A DNA stretch of 64,000 nt from Oceanospirillum sp047518265 (GTDB lineage Bacteria > Pseudomonadota > Gammaproteobacteria > Pseudomonadales > Halomonadaceae). Numbering within the stretch: the first letter of the stretch is position 1; every line of letters starts with the position of its first letter. The notes below the pieces were generated by a model. It was not told the origin of the DNA. It searched no databases and saw nothing but the letters and a program-made list of their open reading frames with translations. Below, in pieces: positions 55,001 to 64,000 of this stretch. The translations under genes were made by a program, and so were the position numbers. The stretch spans positions 186,001-250,000 of the forward strand of contig JAKZRG010000003.1 in assembly GCA_047518265.1 (NCBI GenBank). Direction: 5' to 3'.

Positions 55001-58000
55001 GATCCTCAATAATCAGTAGCTGACAGCCCTGAGTTTTAGCCAGTGTTTCTGCTCTTTGACGACAAGCTTGCGAGGCAACTAATAGAGGCGCATTACTCAG
55101 AGACAGCAACTCACTCATTCGGTCTTCAGGCAAACAAGGGTCAAGAGGCATATAAGCGGCCCCTGCTTTAAAGGTGGCAACCAAGGCCGTCATAAAACCA
55201 AGATCACGTTCGCCCAGTAAAGCGACCAGTTTTTGATCGTTATCTTCCTGTGCAACGTTACCGCTTGGTGCAGTGTTATCGGCCAATGAAGCGCCATACT
55301 CTAGGAAGACTTTATTCAGAGCATTAGCCAACCGATCACTGTGTTGATTCAGTTCGGTATAGCTCAAACTACCCTTACCGCAATGCACCAGTGGACGATC
55401 CTGATGGCGCTGAACCTGCTGTTTAAAGTGTTCTGGGTACGCCTGTGATAGCAAAGGTGCTATGACTGCATCCTGATCCGCCGGATTAAAGTCGATCAGT
55501 AATTGCTGGCGTTCGTTCTGTGACAACCAGTCGATAGCTGAAAGAGAACTCTCAGGGGATTGAAGCACACTGACCAGCAGTTGTTGCCAGTGGCGTAACC
55601 ACAGAGCCATGGCCGCATCATCAAACAGTGAGCGATCATAAGAGAGTTTGATGCCTAAATGGTCGCTATCATCATACACTTCCCAGCTTTGAGGGAATTG
55701 AGCCGCTGTGGCTGGCATATCGACTTCTGTTAGGCTGAGACCAGGCCAATTTTCGCTATCTAAGTGAGAATTCTCCATAGAGAGCATCACTTGGAATAAC
55801 GGAGAGCGATCAAAATCACGCTCCTTAACAAGGGCATCAACCACACGCTCAAAAGGAATATCCTGATTTTCCTGAGCGGCCAGTACCCGTTGTTGCAGCT
55901 GCTCTACCAACTGGGCAAAGCTATGGTTATTGTCTACCTGACTGTTGATAACAAGGGTGTTAACAAAACAGCCCAACATATCTTGGGTTTGACCTTGCTG
56001 GCGACCTGTTACGGGGGTGCCAATACGCACATCCGACTGGTTACAGTAACGGGCTAACAACAGGTGCAAACTGGCCATCAGCACAACAAATACGGTGCTA
56101 TTTTGTTCGCCAGCATAGTGGCGCAAACTATGGGTCAATTGGTCTGGAAGAGTGATCTGAACTTCCCCTGCAGGTAATTTCCCTATCTCAGCAGAGGCCG
56201 GGCTTTCCGTAGGAAGGTTCAGAACATAAGACTCTTCACCTAGGGTTTTACGCCAATACTCCAGTTGGCTGTCGAATCTTTGTTGTTGTTCTGGCCCTTG
56301 CTGCCAAACGCTGTAGTCAGCATATTGCAGAGATAACTCAGGTAAGGTTGGGGAACGCTGTTCGCAATTGGCGGCATAACATTCGGCCAACTCATCCAGT
56401 AGGATCTGAACCGACCAATCATCTGTAATGATATGGTGCTGGTTAATTATTAAGATCGCTTCCGGCTGCTCTTGTTGTCGTTGCTCTTGTGACTGTTTTA
56501 CTTGTAGAGAGGGTTTTCGTTGCAGTAGCTGAGCCCGCAAAGGTGCTTCAGCCGATAGATCGAATGGATTACAAGCCTGTACCTGTAAACTGGCTTGTAC
56601 CCGGTTCTCCCAGTCGTCACTCTCTAAAATGGTGACCTCTAATGCTGGAGCTTCTGCACCCAGTACCAAATACGCGGTTTCTCCCTGCATTTGAATTCGA
56701 CTGCGTAGAATTTCATGGCGCTGAGTCAGTTGTGTAAAGGCAAGCTGTAAGGCTGCTAGGTTCAATTCGCCTTCAAGCTTAAGGGCAAAGGGCACATGGT
56801 ATTGAGTGCTACCGGGTTCCAGTTGATCCAACATCCATAATCGACGTTGCTCAAAGGAAAGTGGCAGTTGCTGAGGTCTGGCAAGGTGACCTAATGTCGT
56901 TTCCACAGGAATATTATGGAGCTTAATCTCTTGATTAATCCGATGGGCTAGCGCGGCCAAAGTAGGTTGTTCAAAGAGATCCCGTAATGGCAATTTCAGT
57001 TGCCATTGCTCTTGGATCTGGGCCAGTAAGCGGGTGGCTAGTAGAGAATGACCACCTAATGCAAAGAAGTTATCATCAGCCTTGATCACAGGGCTTTTAT
57101 CAGAAACGTCTTGTGCTCTAGGTTTTACCAATAAGGATTGCCATAGAGCGGCTAAGTCAATCTCTGTTGCTGTTTCTGGGGCTCGACTGTGCGATTTATG
57201 AGCTTCTACAGAACGTTGAGCCAATGCTTTTCGGTCAACCTTACCGTTACGACTCAAAGGCATTGCTGACAGTTCAATTAAGAGGCTGGGTACCATATAA
57301 GCCGGTAATTGTTGTGTCAGCCAAGCCGTTAAATCAATCGCTTCAGATGCTTCGATTAATCCTACTTGAGGCTGCCAGTAAGCCACCAATTGACGTTCTC
57401 CCAGAGTATTTTCTGGAGCGATAACAATGGCCGTTCGTACCGATGGGTGCTGTTCCAGTCGACTCTCAATCTCTTCCAGCTCGATACGATGTCCTCGTAC
57501 TTTCACCTGAAAATCCCGGCGCCCCAGATATTCCATCGAGCCGTCTTCACGCCAGCGCCCCAAATCACCGCTGCGATAGAAACGAGCATCAGGATTCAAA
57601 GGGTGAGAGATAAAAGCAGCCTCTGTACGTGCCTCATCACGCCAATAACCCAATCCAACACCCACACCACCGACACCGATCTCACCTACAATACCGGGAG
57701 GTAATAGACGCCCTGATTCATCAATAATAAAGAGTTCATTGTTAGCCGTTGCACAGCCAATAGGTACCGACTGATTTGGATCGATCGGGGAATATATAGG
57801 ATAGAAAGCAACATCATCTGCACATTCTGCCGGGCCGTAAGCATTCATCAACGGAATCTCTGGGAACCGAGCAAGCCAGTCGTTGGCAAGAGTCGCAGGC
57901 AAGGCCTCACCTGTGGGGAGTAACCAGCGTAGAGTCGAAAGATCCGTTTGGTGATTCTCTGCGGCATCCAAAATTCCGCGAATAACCGCAGGCACAGACT

Positions 58001-61000
58001 CCAACAGGCTAATACCTTGTTGATCCACCGCTTCAATAAGGCGCTGAGGATCATGGGCAATACAATCCGGCAATATCTCAACACGGGCACCCGTGACCGG
58101 AGCCGCCAGTAGCTGCCATACGGAAATATCAAAGGCCTGAGATGCCGTTTGCGCAATAACATCCTGTTCAGATAATCCCAGAGAATTATCCCTAGGCTGC
58201 TTGCCAAAGATATTATTCAGCATGCTCCGTTGTTCCACCATAACGCCCTTCGGTGTACCGGTAGAACCTGAGGTGAATAATACATAGGCGAGACTATCAG
58301 GAGCTCCCCGATTGGTCAGTGGTTCAGGGGCACCGTTTAACCAGTGATCTTCTATCTGAATAAGCTGACAACCCTGAGCGGAGGCCAGTATTTCTGCTCG
58401 CTCTCGGCTATTTGCCGTAGTGACCAACAAAGGCGCTTGTCCCAGTGCGAGCAATTCTTCTAGTCGGGCATCTGGTAGGCTAGGGTCTAGGGGTAAATAA
58501 GCGGCACCACCCTGTAAGGTAGCCACCAGGCCGGTTAAAAATGGCAAACCCCGTTCACCTAATAAGGCAACTAATGGTGTTTCGTGATCGAATAATCCTG
58601 CTTTTTGGTAGGCTGAGGTTAACCTTCGACTACGCTGTGCCAGTTCATTAAAACTGAGGTTTTGTTGTTCACAGCTTGCGACTATTTTTTCAGGCTGTCG
58701 TTCCACTTGCTGCTCAAATAGATCAGCAAAGCTAAGGTGTAACGAGAAGCTTGTCGGTGCAGGATTAAAGTGACGAACCTGCTTTTGTTCCGCTGCAGTT
58801 AATAGATTTAAATCAGCAAGGGGTTGCTCAGGGGCGCTTAGTCCCTGCTCTAACAGATGCAGCCAGTGTTGTAGTAAACGCTGAATACGAATTTCAGAGA
58901 ATTGATGACTGCGGTAGCTGGCTCTCAGCAAGAGATCATTACCCCGATCGCTCAGATCAAAGCTCAGATCAAATTGCGCATCAATATTGGCCATATCCAG
59001 TTCATCCAGAACCAAGTTAGGCCAATCACTCTGTTGTAGCTGAGCATGCTCCATAGACAGCATGACTTGAAATAAAGGTGAACGCTGGAGATCTCTTTCT
59101 TTAACCAGTTTTTCGACGACTCGCTCAAAGGGCACATCCTGATGCTCTTGTGCTTCAATAACGTTGTGGCCGATATGCTGAATTAACTCATTAAAGCTCA
59201 GGTCATTATTGCCTGTTTCTTGACTGCAGATAACCAGGGTATTGACAAAGCAACCGATCATATCCTGTGTTTCAGGATGATGTCGGCCTGCAACCGGCAT
59301 ACCGACACGGATATCGTCTTGGCCGCTATAACGATGTAACAAAAGATGCAGAATCGCCATATGCACAATAAAGGGAGTAACTCCCTGCTGCTGTGCATAA
59401 GTTTGTATCGCTTGATAAAGCGCCTTTGAAATAATGACATCAGAATAGGCACAATCCTTGTCGCTCACTGATGTCGAGTGTGCCTCTTGGGGCAATTGCA
59501 GACGGTAGTCACCTTCACCAAGAGTGTCTGACCAATAGGCCAGTTCTCGTTCATCTTTTTCCAATTGCTCTGGACGACGCTGCCATAAACTGTAATCCGC
59601 ATACTGAGCGGTCAATTCAGGAAGCTGGTCGGTCTTTGATTGGCTGTGAGCGCGGTAAGCACTGGCCAGCTCATCCAACAGGAGACCCATGGACCAATCA
59701 TCAGCCACAGTATGGTGCAAGGTCAGTAGCAGTACTGCCGTCGTTACTACAGATTGATCCGTCCCAGAAGCATCCTGCTGAGCGGTTATTTGTCGGTGCG
59801 TTGTTTGTGCCCTTGATGATGCTTGGTAAAGCAGTTGTGCTCTAATAGGCGCACCATTAGCAAGATCAAAAGGTTGATGACTTTCCTGATGAATAGCTTT
59901 GGGTAGTGTGCTGTCCCATTGCTCAATATCGATAGCCTGTACACATAGGCTTGGATAAGTATCGCTAAATAGCAGCTCCGGTTCACTATCAATAATTTGA
60001 ACACGACTGCGTAAAATCTCGTGTCTTGCCACCAGATCCGAAAAGGCTTTCTGCAGGGCCTGTAAATGCAGCTCTCCCTTAAAGCGTATCGCAAATGGCA
60101 TATTGTATTGACTGCTTTCCGGCTCCAGCTGATTTAGGAACCAGAGCCTTTGTTGAGCATAAGATAGAGGCAGGCGCTCGGGGCGTTTAAGAGTAGCAAG
60201 CGCTTGGCTTGGCAGTTTACGAGTGCCAGCGTTACTCACGTTATTAGTGTCTATTGCTTGATGATTAGGCCTTGCTTCACCCTCTCTGGCTTCATCTATC
60301 TGCTTAGCCATCGCAGCTACAGTAGGATGGTCAAATAGGGTCCTCAGGCGTAACTCCACAGAAAAAGACTGCCTAACCTGGGCCATTATTCGGGTTATGA
60401 GTAGAGAATGACCACCTAAAGCAAAGAAATTATCTTCAATGCCTAAGGCCTCTTGCTGTAATACATCACACCAGATCTTAGCCAACTGACGCTCAGTTTC
60501 AGAGCGCGGTGCGATAGATGCATTGGCTTTTTGTACTGGCGTTAGTGCTAACAAGGCTTTGCGATCAATCTTGCCATTTCGAGTTAAGGGTAGCTGTTCT
60601 AATTGGATGAAGCGGGCAGGAAGCATATAAACAGGCAGAGCCTTGGACAAAGCCTGACGCAATAACGCTTCAGTTGCTTTCTGATCTTCTGATCCGGCTT
60701 TTTCTGTTGTTGCATCGCTGGAGGTCGCGTCGACAGATGTTGCCACCCAATAACTGACCAGTTGTGAGGCTTGCCCAGCTTCATGGAGTAATGTAATCGC
60801 TTCACTAACACTTGACTGAGCTTCGATACAGGCATCAATTTCGCCTAGTTCTATTCGTTGTCCCCGTAGCTTAATTTGATGATCCAGGCGCCCCAAATAT
60901 TCAACATTGCCATCAGGTAGGTAGCGGCAACGATCACCTGTACGGTATAGGCGCCCATCTAAAAAACGATCAAAATCGTTATCGGAAACTCTATTAGAAT

Positions 61001-64000
61001 CATTCTCAAGATTGCTTAAAATAAAACTGGTCTGATTGAGGTCAGGACGCTTTAAGTAACCTCTTGCCAACTGAACACCACCAATATAAAGCTCTCCGGC
61101 AACACCAATAGGTACAGGATTTTGGTATTCATCCAGAATATACAGCTGGGTATTTGGCAAAGGTTTACCGATAGGCAGGCTTGCCGATACGTATGCTTCT
61201 TGTTTATGGCCTTCTAGGGACAAACCTTTTGCACTGGGCTCTTTGGGACAACAATAGAAACTGGCATCAATGGCGTTTTCAGTTGGGCCGTATAAGTTAT
61301 ACAGATCCATATCCATGGTTTGATGAAAGCGTCGAACGAGCTCTGCTGAAAGGGCTTCGCCACCACTGAGTACACAGCGTAACTGAGTACACTGAGCTAA
61401 ACGGCCGCTATCTAAGAGACTGCCCAGCATAGCAGGCACCAAATCTAAGGTTGTGACCTCTTTTTCAATCACCAGATCGACCAGATAATCACTGTCCAAA
61501 TGGCCATCTGGTTTTGCGATAACAAGACGAGCACCAGATGTCAGTGCCCAGAAAATCTCTGACACTGAGAAATCAAACATGATCGGTGCTTTATGCAGGA
61601 TGGCATCATCACTGTTCAGTTGAAACAGTGATTGAATCCAGCACATACGATTAACGATTCCCTGATGCTGGTTTAAAACGCCTTTGGGCTGCCCTGTTGA
61701 ACCTGAGGTATACAGAACATAAGCCAGATCATCACCATTATGAGGAGACACGGGAGCAGTTACAGGTAGTGCATAAGGTGCTTGCCAGAGATCAATTGTC
61801 AAAGTACGGGCGGCTGATGGACATGCATCGATCAGTGTTGAGTGTGTCAGAACGATCTGAACCTCAGCATCATCCAACATATACTGCAGGCGTTGTTTTG
61901 GCAGATCTGGTGCTAACGGAAGATAACCGGCACCTGCTTTAAGTACGGCTAACGCGGCGATCACCATATCGGCAGAACGCTCCAGACAGATACCCACCAT
62001 AGGCCCTTCTGTTGGTGTTGGTAGATCTGTCATCTGGTTCACTAGCCAGTGGGCGAGTTGATTCGCTTGTTGATGCAGCTGGTCGTAGGTGAGTACCTGA
62101 TCATCCGTGTCTATAGCAATGGCATTAGGGGTACGTGCGTGCTGTGCCTCCAGCATTGCCGTTAGAGTCTCTGGAGCCTGAAAGTCCCGTTGGGTCTGAT
62201 TCCAGACCGATACTTGTTGATGATGCTCCGCGTCACTGAGTAACGGATATTGATAGAGGCCTTTTAGCGGCTGCTCGACTACTTTTGTGAGGAGGCTTAC
62301 CCAATGATTCAACCAGCGTTGCACCGTACTTTTATCAAATAATGCACAGCGAAAGCTGAACAATAACTGCAGATCTTTTTCATCATCGATAACATCAGCA
62401 CAAAGATCAAAGGCGGTTGTAGGGTTGCTAACCACCACCTCATCTACTCGATTCTCTCCCCAATCCAATTGACCCAGTCGATGCTGGTGCATGGTAAATA
62501 GCACTTGGAATAGAGGGGTTATAGACAGATCTCGACTATGGCTTAAGGCTTCAACAACCTTTTCAAAAGGCACATCCTGATGAGCTTGCGCTTCTATAAT
62601 CGTTTGTTGTAATTGATCCACTAAACCATCAAATGATAGCTCTGGTAACAATTCACTTTTGATCACCAGGGTATTAACAAAACAGCCTACTAAGGGATGT
62701 GTTTCTGGCTGAGTGCGGCCTGCAACCGGCGTGCCTAACTGAATTGTTTGTTGACCACTATAGCGACCTAACAGCAGGTGCAGACTGGCCATCATGATCG
62801 TGAACGGGGTCACTCCACGGTTAGCGGAATAGCGACGGATTTTATCCGTAATCAATCGGTCTAAGGTGACTCTAATATCATCACTACGATAATCATCCCC
62901 CTCGTCTTGTAAACTGCTTGGCTGATGACGAGGACGATCCGTTGGTAGTTCAAGCACATAAGAGTCATGGCCTAGAGCCTGCTCCCAGTATTTCAATTGT
63001 TCTGCAAATACCGCTTGTTGTTCAGCCCCTTGTTGCCAGAGGCTGTAATCCACATAATCAACGGGCAGATCAGCTAAGATAGGCAGACGATTTTCTCTGC
63101 GGGCCAAACGAATTTCGGCCAATTCTGTTAATAAATTATAAATCGACCAGCCATCAGTCACCGCATGATGTTGTACGCAGAGGAAGATCGCTTCATCCTG
63201 CTGCTCATGTTGATACAGGTACGTCCGAATCGGTGCTTGTTGGGCGAGATCAAAAGGTTGAGATACCACTTCTGGCATCACTTGTTCACTGAGCTGAGAC
63301 CATTGTTGCTCTGATACTCGAATCACCTGGAAGTTAGCTGTTTGCTGCGCAGAAAAGCTCAGCCTAGGCGTGTCATCTTCGGCGTGAATACGACTGTGTA
63401 GAATAGAGTGACGCGCCACCAAAGCATTCAGATCCGACTCGAATACTTGAGCATCGAGAGGGCCACTAAAACGCAAGGCAAAAGCCGTATTGTATTGAGA
63501 GCTTCCCTGTTCTAATTGGTCTAGGAACCACAGTCTTTGTTGAGCAAAAGAGAGAGGTAACGTTTCCGGTCGAGGTTGTTTCTTTAGAGACAGTGATGTT
63601 TCTGAATTCTGGCCATTACCATCATCGATTAAGGCCGACAGTTTGGCGATAGTGTTCTGTTCAAACAAACTACGCAGAGGCAGTTCTTGCTTAAAGGTTT
63701 CTCGAATACGGGCCATCACTCGGGTTGCTAATAAAGAGTGCCCACCCAAAGCAAAGAAGCTGTCCTCTACACCCACATCATCCCGTTGTAGTATATCTGC
63801 CCAGATCATGGCCAGTTGATGTTCAGTCTCTGTACGAGGCGCAACAGGTTCTGTGGTCGTGAGCTCGATATCCTTTGCTTCTAACGCTTTACGGTCAATT
63901 TTACCGTTAGGACTAAGAGGTAATGCATCCAGATGAATCAGTAAATTCGGCACCATATATTCTGGTAACTGAGTTGCCAGAGCCTCTGTTAAGGTTTGGT
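52089..64000 (-). CDS. NRPS, partial: (A)-T-C-A-T-C-A(Dab)-T-C-A(Dab)-T-E, 5' end outside window
   Basis: At least 3970 residues in frame to the right edge; the true start lies beyond 64000. In order of translation: tail of an A domain (QLPEYMVP), T (serine codon near 63737), C (HHAVTDG), A with pocket D-F-S-D-L-G-L-I-D (60.6-62.2 kb), T, C (HHTVADD), A with D-I-W-E-L-T-A-D-D (57.2-58.8 kb, the Dab code), T, C (HHIITDD), A with D-I-W-E-I-T-A-D-D (53.8-55.4 kb, Dab), T of GGDS form, and an intact epimerase (HHLVIDTVSW, GIGYGVLR). The first full pocket matches the hydroxyornithine code D-M-E-N-L-G-L-I-N, as I recall it, at five of nine positions; that assignment is weak. The next NRPS starts eight bases downstream with a C domain of the type expected after an epimerase. 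Confidence 0.93.
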   Translation of the reverse strand, partial: QTLTEALATQLPEYMVPNLLIHLDALPLSPNGKIDRKALEAKDIELTTTEPVAPRTETEHQLAMIWADILQRDDVGVEDSFFALGGHSLLATRVMARIRETFKQELPLRSLFEQNTIAKLSALIDDGNGQNSETSLSLKKQPRPETLPLSFAQQRLWFLDQLEQGSSQYNTAFALRFSGPLDAQVFESDLNALVARHSILHSRIHAEDDTPRLSFSAQQTANFQVIRVSEQQWSQLSEQVMPEVVSQPFDLAQQAPIRTYLYQHEQQDEAIFLCVQHHAVTDGWSIYNLLTELAEIRLARRENRLPILADLPVDYVDYSLWQQGAEQQAVFAEQLKYWEQALGHDSYVLELPTDRPRHQPSSLQDEGDDYRSDDIRVTLDRLITDKIRRYSANRGVTPFTIMMASLHLLLGRYSGQQTIQLGTPVAGRTQPETHPLVGCFVNTLVIKSELLPELSFDGLVDQLQQTIIEAQAHQDVPFEKVVEALSHSRDLSITPLFQVLFTMHQHRLGQLDWGENRVDEVVVSNPTTAFDLCADVIDDEKDLQLLFSFRCALFDKSTVQRWLNHWVSLLTKVVEQPLKGLYQYPLLSDAEHHQQVSVWNQTQRDFQAPETLTAMLEAQHARTPNAIAIDTDDQVLTYDQLHQQANQLAHWLVNQMTDLPTPTEGPMVGICLERSADMVIAALAVLKAGAGYLPLAPDLPKQRLQYMLDDAEVQIVLTHSTLIDACPSAARTLTIDLWQAPYALPVTAPVSPHNGDDLAYVLYTSGSTGQPKGVLNQHQGIVNRMCWIQSLFQLNSDDAILHKAPIMFDFSVSEIFWALTSGARLVIAKPDGHLDSDYLVDLVIEKEVTTLDLVPAMLGSLLDSGRLAQCTQLRCVLSGGEALSAELVRRFHQTMDMDLYNLYGPTENAIDASFYCCPKEPSAKGLSLEGHKQEAYVSASLPIGKPLPNTQLYILDEYQNPVPIGVAGELYIGGVQLARGYLKRPDLNQTSFILSNLENDSNRVSDNDFDRFLDGRLYRTGDRCRYLPDGNVEYLGRLDHQIKLRGQRIELGEIDACIEAQSSVSEAITLLHEAGQASQLVSYWVATSVDATSSDATTEKAGSEDQKATEALLRQALSKALPVYMLPARFIQLEQLPLTRNGKIDRKALLALTPVQKANASIAPRSETERQLAKIWCDVLQQEALGIEDNFFALGGHSLLITRIMAQVRQSFSVELRLRTLFDHPTVAAMAKQIDEAREGEARPNHQAIDTNNVSNAGTRKLPSQALATLKRPERLPLSYAQQRLWFLNQLEPESSQYNMPFAIRFKGELHLQALQKAFSDLVARHEILRSRVQIIDSEPELLFSDTYPSLCVQAIDIEQWDSTLPKAIHQESHQPFDLANGAPIRAQLLYQASSRAQTTHRQITAQQDASGTDQSVVTTAVLLLTLHHTVADDWSMGLLLDELASAYRAHSQSKTDQLPELTAQYADYSLWQRRPEQLEKDERELAYWSDTLGEGDYRLQLPQEAHSTSVSDKDCAYSDVIISKALYQAIQTYAQQQGVTPFIVHMAILHLLLHRYSGQDDIRVGMPVAGRHHPETQDMIGCFVNTLVICSQETGNNDLSFNELIQHIGHNVIEAQEHQDVPFERVVEKLVKERDLQRSPLFQVMLSMEHAQLQQSDWPNLVLDELDMANIDAQFDLSFDLSDRGNDLLLRASYRSHQFSEIRIQRLLQHWLHLLEQGLSAPEQPLADLNLLTAAEQKQVRHFNPAPTSFSLHLSFADLFEQQVERQPEKIVASCEQQNLSFNELAQRSRRLTSAYQKAGLFDHETPLVALLGERGLPFLTGLVATLQGGAAYLPLDPSLPDARLEELLALGQAPLLVTTANSRERAEILASAQGCQLIQIEDHWLNGAPEPLTNRGAPDSLAYVLFTSGSTGTPKGVMVEQRSMLNNIFGKQPRDNSLGLSEQDVIAQTASQAFDISVWQLLAAPVTGARVEILPDCIAHDPQRLIEAVDQQGISLLESVPAVIRGILDAAENHQTDLSTLRWLLPTGEALPATLANDWLARFPEIPLMNAYGPAECADDVAFYPIYSPIDPNQSVPIGCATANNELFIIDESGRLLPPGIVGEIGVGGVGVGLGYWRDEARTEAAFISHPLNPDARFYRSGDLGRWREDGSMEYLGRRDFQVKVRGHRIELEEIESRLEQHPSVRTAIVIAPENTLGERQLVAYWQPQVGLIEASEAIDLTAWLTQQLPAYMVPSLLIELSAMPLSRNGKVDRKALAQRSVEAHKSHSRAPETATEIDLAALWQSLLVKPRAQDVSDKSPVIKADDNFFALGGHSLLATRLLAQIQEQWQLKLPLRDLFEQPTLAALAHRINQEIKLHNIPVETTLGHLARPQQLPLSFEQRRLWMLDQLEPGSTQYHVPFALKLEGELNLAALQLAFTQLTQRHEILRSRIQMQGETAYLVLGAEAPALEVTILESDDWENRVQASLQVQACNPFDLSAEAPLRAQLLQRKPSLQVKQSQEQRQQEQPEAILIINQHHIITDDWSVQILLDELAECYAANCEQRSPTLPELSLQYADYSVWQQGPEQQQRFDSQLEYWRKTLGEESYVLNLPTESPASAEIGKLPAGEVQITLPDQLTHSLRHYAGEQNSTVFVVLMASLHLLLARYCNQSDVRIGTPVTGRQQGQTQDMLGCFVNTLVINSQVDNNHSFAQLVEQLQQRVLAAQENQDIPFERVVDALVKERDFDRSPLFQVMLSMENSHLDSENWPGLSLTEVDMPATAAQFPQSWEVYDDSDHLGIKLSYDRSLFDDAAMALWLRHWQQLLVSVLQSPESSLSAIDWLSQNERQQLLIDFNPADQDAVIAPLLSQAYPEHFKQQVQRHQDRPLVHCGKGSLSYTELNQHSDRLANALNKVFLEYGASLADNTAPSGNVAQEDNDQKLVALLGERDLGFMTALVATFKAGAAYMPLDPCLPEDRMSELLSLSNAPLLVASQACRQRAETLAKTQGCQLLIIEDLWLTDDSLTGGSAPLDAICTPDHLAYVLFTSGSTGTPKGVMVEHKGMLNNMFGKQPSLGLNETDVIAQTASQAFDISVWQFLAAPVVGAQVRILPDTIAHDPERLLRAIDEYGITLLEAVPAVIQGLLDSAEHNALDKSATDLASLRWLIPTGEALPPALANRWLQRFPSIPLMNAYGPAECSDDVAFHPITRPGLDSQRPVPVGRPTPNNQLYILDDALRPQPIGVPGEICVAGVGVGRGYWRDEARTRQVFIDHPFAPGERFYRTGDLGRWLPDGSIEYIGRKDFQVKVRGHRIEPGEIENRLADLVQVKAAVVTAPVNERGVRQLVAYWVADHDALEEKIVAAEFSTSRQEQREQALEQLEAQLREQLQATLPGYMVPDLFMALDTLPLNANGKVDRKALPDVKTRTKKKVAATESHEATLCHLVKDLLGVDEVWSNDNFFALGGDSIMALQLISRARQQGITLTPRLIFQQRTLHDLAQAAKSLDLIEAEQGILSGEVALMPAQHWFFEQKFDRFNYWNQSLLCQYQGELDAVLTEQVLHHLVCHHDALRLHFSPSNADTNAWMQKYGSVENAWRFTTLNNVSVDKLDTVLEPFAQDLDIEQGLISQGVLVNLDNGQQRLYWVIHHLVIDTVSWNVLQDDFVTLYRQLDQGETPQLPPKTSAYRQWVDYWQAPETLARLARQKPWWQQQDIDFQLPVASPNASHKVTEAITLSATLDKTRTADFLKTAQQAYRTRPEEMLIAALAMTLNHWSGQSEIRLDLENHGRTGGSDRLDISRTVGWFAAIYPLKLDMASGQQPSQILSSIKDQLRAVPEQGIGYGVLRHLAKDEQALQIQHTSPVSFEYFGVSQKDDDTGPLREASEHQPLERGANNHCEYELDVTTQVVDGLLYLEWTYGSQRDTRQVQQGYLDLFVRNLQNLIDHCLNPEAGQLTPSDFPMAKNLDQNALNSLLKRFGSASQDKTPKES

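Overview
The window looks like a marine-type gammaproteobacterial chromosome with moderate GC. It carries xthA and dinG, an rhlB-like DEAD-box helicase, a REP-associated transposase, GATAAT-type Fur sites and a large nonribosomal siderophore locus. No rRNA, tRNA or CRISPR array was seen. I do not name a species; the gene mix would suit the Oceanospirillales/Alteromonadales side of the class.

Region 1 (1-12.5 kb) is accessory and defence-like. It holds a pair of DUF262 genes, the second with a C-terminal HNH (DUF1524-like) domain; a REP/RAYT unit with inverted REP pairs on both sides of the transposase; a GIY-YIG/DUF4357 nuclease; an Rpn-type PD-(D/E)XK protein followed by two free-standing copies of its own C-terminal tail; two paralogous large proteins of which only one keeps a SWIM zinc finger; and an AAA-like ATPase fused to a PD-(D/E)XK domain.

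Region 2 (12.5-27.3 kb) is mostly housekeeping: a YceI protein, xthA, a small basic protein, a four-gene iron-linked operon (imelysin lipoprotein, di-haem DUF1111 protein, second imelysin, Tat-exported DUF1513 protein), a GltS-like FMN oxidoreductase, a DEAD-box helicase, an orphan histidine kinase and dinG.

Region 3 (27.3-64 kb) is a Fur-associated siderophore locus. It has a YddA-type ABC exporter divergent from an FhuF-like reductase, a 4'-phosphopantetheinyl transferase, a diaminobutyrate aminotransferase, a TonB-dependent receptor, a PvdE-type ABC exporter and three NRPS genes. All NRPS genes are on the minus strand and the first runs off the right edge. Reading the adenylation pockets by eye gives, in assembly order: unknown (off the edge), a possible hydroxyornithine-like module, Dab, Dab (followed by an intact epimerase), Asp, a Dab-like module, Asp, then a thioesterase. 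A non-haem iron beta-hydroxylase is fused to the C-terminus of the second NRPS. The likely product is a peptide siderophore with two beta-hydroxyaspartate ligands and two or three diaminobutyrate residues. Activation (PPTase), Dab supply (aminotransferase), export (PvdE-like), uptake (TonB receptor) and iron release (FhuF) all lie in the same 37 kb.

Points most worth following: the condensation-family domains that have lost catalytic His residues beside each Asp module, the apparent split of the last module across two proteins, and the Rpn gene whose internal Shine-Dalgarno/ATG is preserved in its two free-standing tail copies.
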